Below are positions 39,937 to 48,557 of a DNA stretch of 64,000 nt, piece after piece. A program made the position numbers and the translations under genes. Source of the DNA: Schizochytrium sp. CCTCC M209059 (taxonomy: Eukaryota; Sar; Bigyra; Thraustochytrida; Thraustochytriidae); the NCBI GenBank assembly GCA_000818945.1, contig KN805403.1, forward strand, positions 67,194 through 131,193, read 5' to 3'. The notes beneath the pieces were generated by a model that had not been told where the DNA came from, ran no database searches, and worked only from the letters and a program-made list of their open reading frames with translations. Positions within the stretch are counted from its first letter, which is position 1; the number at the start of each line of letters is the position of its first letter.

Positions 39937-42156
39937 ATGCCGCAGGAGCTGGAGCCGTTGGTGACGGCGGACCCCGTGCAGGGCCCGGAGCCGGCAGGCG
40001 CGGCGGAGACGGCGGCGACGTCGACGGCGGCGACGAGGAGGCGGACGAGGAGCAAGATGCAGCACAAGGCGTTCGACGAGCCGCAGGAGCTGGACGCGGA
40101 GCTGGAGCGCGGCGAGGAGGGCGCGGCAGGCGCTGCTGCGAGACGCGGCAGTCCGCGGAGGACCAAGGCCGCCTCAGCGGGCGGCAAGAGCGGGAAGAAG
40201 AAGACGCAAAAGAGTGAGAAGCGCATGAAGAAGGTCTCGTCGTCGGTGGTGGACTGCGAGGATGAATTCCTTCCGGGAGACGCCCCGGCGAGGAGAAGCG
40301 AGGCCAAGCAGAGCACGGCCAGGAGCGACGTCGAAGCGTGCCCGCAAGAAGAAGACGAAGAGTGCAGAGTCGTCGACGAGGAAGACAGTCCAGGACTCCG
40401 ATCGCTCAATAACTGCAGCTATGATGACTCAGATGATGAAACCTTGATCAACGACGAAGCAACGGACGACGGCGAGATCGAGATCGAGATCGATGATTGC
40501 AACGGCGACGGCGAACAGAACGATGACAGCATTCAAGCCATCGAAACATCTTCCATGCCCGATCTCGGCTACCTTGACATTGAAGTTTCCCGAAGCACTC
40601 GAAAGCGCGCGCGAGGCAGCAAGAAGACCAAGTGGACCTCCAGCAAATCAGACAATGATCCTCACGAGGTGCGTGAGAGCGAGCCAACAAGCATGCATGG
40701 CCCAGACGTTCCTGACATACACGTTGCCTCAGAAGAAGAGGATCGCGATGATGCCGAGCTTGTCCACGATATTTCTATTTCCAATCTGGGGTGCCCGAGC
40801 TGCTGGACGGGAATTTGGCAGTCTTTGCGACATTATCGACGTATGCGCTCCAAACGCTCTCGCAGCAGATGCCGCGCCTCGCGCAAATCGCAGACGATGG
40901 CCGAGTCACATTCTTCGGCGCTTCTGTCAGAGTCCGAAGACCCCGAGCGCTCTCCCGCCGTGGCTGTGCAAGAGGAGACCGGTCAGGTCGGGGAACGTGC
41001 GCAGGCGCTGCGCGCCTTATTATCGCCAACATGGGGAGAGTTCATGGAAATCCTCGAGGCAAGAGATCTTGACGGCGTGCGCCGCATTGTGGGCCAACCA
41101 CAAGTACAATGCGCCCTTCCCGTCTGGAGAAATTCTAGAGGCGAGAGCATTCTGCACGTGCTCTGCCGCACACATGGGGCCGCGGTCCTAGACCTCGTTC
41201 TCTCGGGTATCGATTCTCCCACGCGTGGCTCGCTGGTGTCTGGCGTGACGGAGCGCGGACGTGGCATGCTTCCCCTGCATGTTGCAAGCGCCGAGGGCGA
41301 CGTGGACTGTGTACGTGTGCTTCTCCGCCATGGGGCTGCTGCCCGCTGTCCGCGCGACAATTATGGTCTCACGGCTCTGCATCGCGCTGCCGGCAACGGC
41401 CACGGTGAGGTTTGCCGCGTCTTGCTCGAGGCGGGCGCCGATTCTCTGGTCCGGGACCACGGCGGCTTCACCGCTTGGCACCGGGCATGTTTTCATGGCC
41501 ATGTCGATGTCCTCAAGGCCCTCATGATCAACGAGGAGGATGAGCATCACTCGTGTGCTCGCTTCATCGAGGAGGATGCCAAGCTCACGAGTCGTGGGCG
41601 TTCTGCGCTTCATCATGTCGTTTCCAACACCTCTTCTGGACCTAATTGCGAGGAGATGGTGCGCTTGCTGGTGCGTGGCGTTGGCGTCAACCCCAATTTG
41701 CGCTGCAGCGAGGGACGCACGCCGTTGCACGACGCCGCCCTTAGTGGCAACGTCTACGCGGTGGATGCTCTGCTTCGCTTCGGAGCGAATATTAACATGC
41801 AAGTGACCGGCTCGGGCAGTACGCCGCTGCACCTTGCCGTCGAGAATTTCCAGATTGGCGTTTGTGCGACCTTGCTGCAGCATCCAGATATTAACTTGTG
41901 TGTTCGGGACGCATCTGGACTTACGCCAGAGCTTCTCGCCGTCGACGAATCTCGCTACGAGATTCTGGATGTTTTTGGCAGTCCTGAAATTGGCCGCGCA
42001 AGGGCCAAAAACAAGGCCCTTAAGAGAGCTCAGGGTCAGTCATCTCCGCGGGCTCAATCCGCTTTCGTCAGTCCTGGTGCAGGCGCGACTGCTGCTAACA
42101 GCACTGGCGCTAAACGTGCCACAAAATCTTCGTCTCGATCTGTTGCCATTTGGTGA
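39937..42156 (+). CDS. Ankyrin-repeat protein with basic/acidic N-terminal region
   Basis: 739 residues, one exon, ATG at 39937 in GCGAAGATG context. Residues 1-350 are disordered-looking: Lys/Arg-rich blocks that could be nuclear signals (RRRTRSK, KSGKKKTQKSEKRMKK, RKRARGSKKTK) alternate with acidic Asp/Glu/Ser stretches. From about 395 to 690 there are about seven ankyrin repeats, clearest at GMLPLHVASAEGDVDCVRVLLRHG, GLTALHRAAGNGHGEVCRVLLEAG, GRTPLHDAALSGNVYAVDALLRFG and GSTPLHLAVENFQIG. The tail is Ser/Ala/Lys-rich. No catalytic domain is visible, so it is probably an adaptor, perhaps nuclear. Partner unknown. Confidence 0.9.
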   Translation: MPQELEPLVTADPVQGPEPAGAAETAATSTAATRRRTRSKMQHKAFDEPQELDAELERGEEGAAGAAARRGSPRRTKAASAGGKSGKKKTQKSEKRMKKVSSSVVDCEDEFLPGDAPARRSEAKQSTARSDVEACPQEEDEECRVVDEEDSPGLRSLNNCSYDDSDDETLINDEATDDGEIEIEIDDCNGDGEQNDDSIQAIETSSMPDLGYLDIEVSRSTRKRARGSKKTKWTSSKSDNDPHEVRESEPTSMHGPDVPDIHVASEEEDRDDAELVHDISISNLGCPSCWTGIWQSLRHYRRMRSKRSRSRCRASRKSQTMAESHSSALLSESEDPERSPAVAVQEETGQVGERAQALRALLSPTWGEFMEILEARDLDGVRRIVGQPQVQCALPVWRNSRGESILHVLCRTHGAAVLDLVLSGIDSPTRGSLVSGVTERGRGMLPLHVASAEGDVDCVRVLLRHGAAARCPRDNYGLTALHRAAGNGHGEVCRVLLEAGADSLVRDHGGFTAWHRACFHGHVDVLKALMINEEDEHHSCARFIEEDAKLTSRGRSALHHVVSNTSSGPNCEEMVRLLVRGVGVNPNLRCSEGRTPLHDAALSGNVYAVDALLRFGANINMQVTGSGSTPLHLAVENFQIGVCATLLQHPDINLCVRDASGLTPELLAVDESRYEILDVFGSPEIGRARAKNKALKRAQGQSSPRAQSAFVSPGAGATAANSTGAKRATKSSSRSVAIW

Positions 42157-42888
42157 GGCGAAACTGTGTCTACTAACTATGAATTCTGTAAACAATATGT
42201 TTTCTCTTTTTAAAAAGCATCATTGGCAAATTTGGCTGGACTTGCTAGATACCATTTGGAGATTCGCCGAGATGAGACATACATTGGCTTTTCGCTCGCA
42301 CCTTCTTTCACTCAGACTTGTTTTTGTCATTCTCGCGATACCCCCATCATCTCAAGAAGAATGCTGTCGTCATTAAGCGAACCACATCACCCTCTCTTGC
42401 AAGGCAAAGAAAGGGCAGACGGTCGGCCAAACTTCAAGTCGTGTATAGGCCCAATGCGAAACAAAAAACCATGGTTTGGCATGCGAGAATTTAACTTGAA
42501 CGCGCCACCGTCTCAAGAACGCTCTTCATGCAAATAGCCTCCTTTCTGACCACGTGTGTCGTGCTTCTCGGACACAGCGTGTGTCGTGCTTCTCGGACAC
42601 AGCTTGTCCTAAATGAAAAAGCTGATAATCAGAATCATCAGACCAGACCAACATTGTGCTTGCATGCTCGTAGCCTTTGTGATCGATGCGGTGTTTGTGC
42701 GACATGAGGTAAGCAACTCCTGGGTCTGCGCGCGCCAAATTACGTCCCTCACGTACCAATACCGCATCGCAAGGCGAGACAGTCGCCACGGGCGTGCACC
42801 TTTGCGCGCGCGCGTGCTTGCAAGCGGGCGCGACTAAGCAGTTCGCTCTGGGGATGGCCGCGTATGCGGGGCGAAAGCCGCGCTCAAT
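42157..42888. other. Intergenic, ankyrin gene to LRR gene
   Basis: 732 bp. AT-richer ankyrin 3' flank, then a 25-bp tandem duplication (42554-42603), then the LRR 5' flank. No gene seen. Confidence 0.5.
42554..42603 (+). repeat. Perfect 25-bp tandem duplication
   Basis: Two identical 25-bp copies, GTGTGTCGTGC through CGGACACAGC, lie head to tail about 290 bp upstream of the LRR gene ATG. Confidence 0.95.
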
Positions 42889-45800
42889 ATGGATTTCGTT
42901 GACGTACTTTGGTCGGTTTGGAATGAGTGGAAATTCAGACGAAGGACGACACGCCAAGTGATCAAAGCTGTCAGGGAGGGCAACACCAGGCTTGAGTACG
43001 TAACAAAGCGCGAGCGATCTCGCGGAGACCAGACTAGTTCTCTTACTCACACGCTCACACGGCTTGTCGTGTAGTAATGCATTGGCTCGCTTCCTTGATC
43101 AATCAAATGCGTAGGCTTTCTCACCATGAACTTGGCGCCAAAGGCACGAAGCGGCTGGCCAAGATACTCAAGCAAAATGAGACACTACACATCCTCCTGT
43201 GAGTTCTAGCAACTGAGGCCAGGAAGAGTTTCGGCAGAGCAAAGTAAACAACCACGAAGAAAGTTGGCTCACGTTTCTCTTTGCGCTGACGGCTCCTTGG
43301 TTTCTCTTTTTGAAATGTGCAGTCTTGAATACAACCGAATTAACGCCGAGGGCGCCATAGCCCTGAGCGCAATGCTCAAGCAGAACCGATCTCTCAAACA
43401 TCTTGAGTAAGTTCTAGTACGCTTCATGCAAAAATAGGTTGCAGATGTAAACTCACGCATCTGCCTAAATTATGGGTTTCTTCTGGTGTTGCCACTGTTT
43501 GGCTGCACAGACTTCATTGGAACAACATTGGCAATGAGGGAGGTATGTCTCTGGGCGAGATGCTAAAGCGCAACGAGACGCTGGAGCTCTTGAGGTAAGT
43601 TGCGGGACCTACAGTATTGGTTAAAGTCTAGTACTAGCTCCGACTTGCTCATGCGCCAATGCTCTCGGTCGAATTTTTGTTTTTCGCATCCTTTGTTTTT
43701 CTCGATAAACGCGCAGCATCTCTTGGAATGGGATCGGCGTCGAGGGCTGCAAGGCGCTGGCAGATGCATTAGTGGAAAATAGGACATTGCTAATTTTGTC
43801 GTAAGTTTCAGGGGCTGACTGCCTGACTCAGAGACTGGCTGCCTAAAAAGGCATGCACACACGCACGCAAAGAAGCGCGTCTCACTCACAAACCTGTCTC
43901 TACGGCTCACCTTGAGTTATTCCGACAACAACGTGTCTTGCTGCTTCTTTGGCGTCGAACTCACAGACTTGATGGCAACCCCATTGGCAATGGAGGCAGC
44001 AAGGCGCTGGGCGAGGCGCTCAAGCAGAACAACACGCTGTCAAAATTGTAGTAGGTCGCATACATCGAGGCTGGCAAGGGTAAAGGAATACGAGTTGGCT
44101 CACTCACGCATTCGAGAATGTTCGTCATTGTTCGTCTTTGTTGATGAGGAATGCGCAGTCTTGACAAAACTCAAACGGGCAATGATGGCGCCAAGGCGTT
44201 AGGCGAGGCACTCAAGCACAACGAAATTCTATCAATATTAAAGTACGTTGCCGGACTAGCGGTTTGCAAACGACGCAAACAGGATTTGCATCTGTATTGA
44301 CTTGCTTCAATTGACAATCCACAGACTTGGTACCAATAGAATCCACGACGAGGGCGGCACAGCCCTGGGCGAGGGACTTGCGCAAAACAAGGCGCTGAAG
44401 AGGCTGATGTAAGTCACGCGGACTGACAAAGCCGTAAAATGTGGTAGGCGGCAGCAAACAAGAGTGGCCCACTCACATTAACGCTCTCCTACGCGGCTTA
44501 TTTTTAATTTGAACTCGCTTGTTATCTCCTCATCGACAATTGCGCAGCCTTGAGGAGAATGGGATTGGTGTCAGAAGTGCCACGGCGCTGAGCGTGGCAC
44601 TCAAGCAGAACAAGGCGCTCGAAGAGTTAAAGTAAGTTTCAACCAGGCAAGACTCCAGCTGGTCTCTCAATCACTCACTCACCCACGCACGGCTTTTTGC
44701 GTCTTACTATGGTTCGCTTTCTCCTTGTCAATAAATCTTCAGTCTAAGTTACAATGTAATCAGAAACGAAGGCGCGAAGGCTTTGGGCGAAGGACTCAAG
44801 AACAACAAGACTCTAAAGGACCTTGAGTAAGTTATGAATGAACTGAAGAAAAGTAAAGCAAAGTAGCAGAGCAGAGCAGAGCAATGTGGCTCACTTATAA
44901 ATTCGAGACTTTGGCTTGCCATGTTTGTCCATCTGCTTGGAAAACCGCAGCCTTGATAGCAATGAAATCGGCGACGAGGGCAGTAACGCCCTGGGCGAGG
45001 CGCTCGAGCAGAATACGACGCTGAAGGGACTTAAGTAAGTTACAGAGTCTTTAGCTGGCACCATGAAGCAGGCAAAAAGCAAAGCAAACAAAATAAAGGG
45101 CAGCGCGGTTCACTCACATACACATACGACCTTGCCCATCATGATGTCTTTACTTTTGCTCTCGTCCGCAGTCTTGGTGTCAACCGACTCAGCCATGAGG
45201 GCCTGAGGGCGCTGGCTGAAGCGTTGACGCAAAACAAATCGCTTCAATCTCTGGGGTAAGTCGCAATGGATAAGGCTGGCAAAAGTGATTTGCAAACCCA
45301 TACCAAAACAAAGTAAAGCGGTGTAATCACGTACCGGGTTTCACGACTTGCCTCATTCCAATATAAAAATTGACTTGCCCACTCACTCTCGACATATGTG
45401 CAGCTTACATAGAAATCAAATTGGCGACGATGGCGCAAAGGTCCTAGCCGAGGCGCTACAGCAGAATGAGGCGTTGCAGAAGCTTGAGTAAGTTACGAAA
45501 ACAGAGTCGAGCAAAGCAAAGCAAATTCAAGGATGGACGAAGCGAGAGCGAAAGCGAAATAAAGCGAGCGATTTACTTACAATATCCGGAACGATGGTTG
45601 CCTTTGATCTGAATTGGGTTAAATTTGCTCTCACTCTTAAACACTCACACGTTTGTTCCCGCTCGTTTCTACGGGTGTGTAGCCTCAGCAAAAGTTCAAT
45701 CAGCACAGAGGGCTGCACGGCTCTAGCCGAGGCGCTCAAGCAGAACAATACGCTTGAAAGTCTGAAGTATGTCGCAATCATTGCCGTTGTCGGGTAATCT

Positions 45801-46300
45801 ATACAAAAAGCGAAACAACAACCAGAATTTACTCACGCATTTGCAAATGAACGTGCGGCTCGTCCTGTCATGTCGTCGTGAAATGGCGTGCTGTCTCTCA
45901 TTTTCAACGATGCGCAGTCTCAGAGACAATCTTATTGGCGATGATGGCGCCCAAGCGCTGGCCGAGGCTCTCGAACAGAACACGACGCTATTGCGTTTGT
46001 AGTAAGTTACTATGTCTGATCCAGGCGGAAATGGTGAATGAAAATCAAGGCATAACAGATGGCTCACCAGGGTATCCGGCGGGCCTACGATTGCTTGGCT
46101 TGAGTTCTTTGATTTCGTCTTCAATGAAATGGTATTCTTTTGGTCAACAAATGCGCAGTGTGGAAGAAAACAAATTTGGGCCTGACGGACGCGCCGCGCT
46201 GTTTGAGGCGCGTAAGCGGACTCGATGGGTTCAATTGGATTTGCGGGAAGTCACAGTCATCGAGGCTAAGGATGAGAGGGAATGCGAACAAGCGGCATAA
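42889..46300 (+). CDS. LRR protein, one repeat per 84-nt exon (16 exons)
   Basis: CDS join: 42889-42995, 43115-43198, 43323-43406, 43511-43594, 43717-43800, 43967-44050, 44159-44242, 44325-44408, 44548-44631, 44743-44826, 44951-45034, 45172-45255, 45404-45487, 45683-45766, 45918-46001, 46159-46300; 474 residues. All 14 internal exons are 84 nt and encode one 28-residue LRR, roughly L..N.IGDEGA.ALAEALKQN.TL..L, the ribonuclease-inhibitor/NLRC3 type. All 15 introns (82-195 nt) are phase 2 with GT donors (mostly GTAAGT) and AG acceptors; no junction codon is a stop. Exon 1 (35 codons) has no signal peptide or TM, so the protein is probably cytosolic. No NACHT or kinase domain is attached. Ligand unknown. 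The last exon looks degenerate. Confidence 0.88.
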
Positions 46301-46717
46301 AAATGGCTCACTAACAGACGCGAACCTACGGCTTATCTTGACCTGTCTTATTTGGAGATTTCAGTTGGCGCCCAGGCCAAAGTACTAGATCCCCACGAGC
46401 ACCTGAACCCGGCTCTTAACATTAGTAATGGCCTAGGCAGCAATGATATTTGACGTTAACCCGCTCATGATTACCCTTGTTGGCGTTGTGATGGGCTTTG
46501 CATTGGTGCGGTAGCCAGCGATGGTCACCAAGCTTTTGGTATTCATGTCTCGTGAGCAGAAGGAGGCGTTCTCGGCGGCGCGTATCGTTGCAAATCTTGC
46601 TTCATAGCCCCGTGTCTCGTGTCGAGGAGAGTACTTTTTTAAAGAACATGCCCTTGCCCTTCATCTCCGTAACTTGCGTTCGTAGAAAAAGTTGATACTT
46701 TCAAGTAGAATCAAAAC
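46301..46717. other. Decayed LRR intron/exon and intergenic
   Basis: The first 90 bp resemble another intron of the LRR array: GGCTCACTAAC at about 46305-46315 and a GATTTCAG acceptor ending at 46362. A short LRR-exon-like remnant follows, reading into TAG. The rest (to 46717) holds nothing recognisable. Confidence 0.55.
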
Positions 46718-47251
46718 ATGAATGAGAACGATGCAAAGACAGTGCCGATGGAGAAGACAACACCGGTAGCGCAGATGGATGGCGATCCATTGCTAGAAGT
46801 GAGAGCGTCTTGCGCAGACATCACGGATAACAACAACCTGCGCAGGGATCCATTAAGCAGATCCCCTTTGTTCATAAAGCTAAATTATGCTGTGCGGTCT
46901 GTACGAGTGTTCGTCTGACAAGCATTTAAATTTCGGCCTAAGATGCTGAAATACGTTGAGCGAGCTACATGCGAGTGGTTCTTGCACAACGAAGAGTCGC
47001 CGCCGGTGTTGCGCCCCGAGGAGAGTCAAAGCTTCAATGACGAAGCGATTCGTAGATGCTTGCAATACAGCAATTGCAGAATTAGTAGTGACGGGGATAG
47101 AGCCCAAATACAAGTTGCAATTCTGAAACTTATGGCAAGGGCTAAATTATATTTTAACACCGGCGATTCCTATGAGTTTGTTGTGCGTTTGCTCGCTCTT
47201 TTAAAAACACGAAACACTTCCACTTTCCCTGCGCAGAAAGAAGAAAGCTGA
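46718..47251 (+). pseudogene. Uncharacterised ORF split by one in-frame TGA
   Basis: Two open frames in the same phase, 46718-46918 (66 codons, ATG start) and 46919-47251, are separated only by the TGA at 46916-46918. The downstream part has its own ATG at 46943 and reads as helical, mixed-charge sequence (AILKLMARAKLYFNTGDSYEFVVRLLALLK). I recognise no family. It could be a recent pseudogene, two unrelated small ORFs, or a gene with readthrough. A normal intron removing the stop is not evident: flanking GT and AG are only about 20 nt apart. AT content is higher than in neighbours. It ends 28 bp before the convergent SLX9-like stop. Confidence 0.35.
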
Positions 47252-47279
47252 GCGGCGGCAAAGAATATGGACAGATGCA

Positions 47280-47885
47280 TTACGCGGACTCGTTCTCAAG
47301 ACGCTGACGCAAGTGCTCTTGCACAGCAGCTACAGGGTTCTGCGCCATTGACGGATGGTTGAGCACCTGCTTAAAAAGCGAGACCTCGGCGAGCTGGATT
47401 TGCTTGCGCGCACGGTTGCGGAGTCGCTTGCGGGAACCAGTTCCAGCATTGCCCTCCTCATCTTCCTCTTGATGGCCGCTCTGCCGCCGTGATTTGTTCT
47501 TGCTGCTGCCTGCGCGGGGCTTCAAGGCCTCGATTTCACTGAGCGAGTTCGTGAGCGCCTCTGACAGCGAGCTCACGTTGCCGAGGGCCTCGCCATGGCT
47601 ACGGACAGCTTTGACCACTTCAAGTTCGCGTTTGGACTCACGCAGCTTGTCAAGAAAACGGTCTCGTTTCGTCGCTCTCCTCTTCCGAGCTGCTTCCACG
47701 CCCGCTGGCGCCGCGTGGCGCTTGGCGGTGGGCTCCTGCTTGCCCGCCGCCAGCTCGACATTCTTTGCGCCGTGGCCTTCGCTGGCGACAACCTTGGCCC
47801 GCGCCAGGGACTGCGGCTTAGACCCTAGAACAAGGTCGGCGCGCAATGCGCGCCGTACGCCGTCCTTCCTTCGCGCCTTGGGCAT
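47280..47885 (-). CDS. SLX9/FAM207-like ribosome biogenesis protein
   Basis: 201 residues, ATG in GCGAAGATG context. Very basic throughout. A central Lys/Arg helix (RKRRATKRDRFLDKLRESKRELEVVK, about 66-92), an acidic Ser/Glu segment, and a C-terminal block EVSLFKQVLNHPSMAQNPVAAVQEHLRQRLE (about 168-198) match the SLX9 pattern of a short F..VL..P...NP...I.EHL motif. SLX9 acts in 40S precursor processing and export in the nucleolus. The basic N-terminus fits nucleolar targeting. The C-terminal motif carries most of the weight for the assignment. Confidence 0.75.
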   Translation of the reverse strand: MPKARRKDGVRRALRADLVLGSKPQSLARAKVVASEGHGAKNVELAAGKQEPTAKRHAAPAGVEAARKRRATKRDRFLDKLRESKRELEVVKAVRSHGEALGNVSSLSEALTNSLSEIEALKPRAGSSKNKSRRQSGHQEEDEEGNAGTGSRKRLRNRARKQIQLAEVSLFKQVLNHPSMAQNPVAAVQEHLRQRLENESA

Positions 47886-48557
47886 CTTCGCGCGCGCCTT
47901 TGCTACTCTGCCGGCGTCTTGCTTCGGGTTTGCGCACCACCACTCGCTCTGCCCGTCCTATAATGCTGGGACAGCCTCCAAGAGAACAAGGGGAAGAGAA
48001 CGGCCCCGAAGCAAGAAACCATGCACGGCCTGCGCGGGCGCGCCTCCGACTAGGTTGCCTCTCTTTCTGACGCTCGATACAAGACCTCTGGTTGAGGGTT
48101 GCTTTGCAAGCGTAGACACGTTCGACCTTGATACCGCGTCGGACCGTCAAAGATGAATGTGCGTGCTAGCGGCGGTAGCTTCGAATTGATCGTTTTTGCG
48201 CGAGGAAAAATTGGAACGCTCTCAACACGATGACGCCATGCCAAGCAATGCTATGCCAGTAAGGACGAAGTGAAAAGGTAGTGCGACTACAAGTAAAATG
48301 TCAAGCAGTTTGTAGAATCCACTGTCAACATTTGCCGGAATGGTTTCTCACGATAGCCCAAGGGACTTGAACGATCTTGTCAAATGGAGCGAGGAAAGTA
48401 AAAGGAGGAGGTACAGATGAAATGATTTTTTTGGCCATCAAGCGATCAAATACTAGCGATTCCCAGCTCATCAGCTGATTGAGACGCAAACAAACAGATT
48501 AATGTTCGCGCTCATGCGGGAAAAGAAGAGGGAAAAAAAAAAACATCCTTAGTCTTT
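47886..48557. other. Intergenic, SLX9 start to SMG8 stop
   Basis: 672 bp of mixed composition. SMG8 3' flank on the right, with an A-tract at 48532-48542. No gene or repeat of note. Confidence 0.5.
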
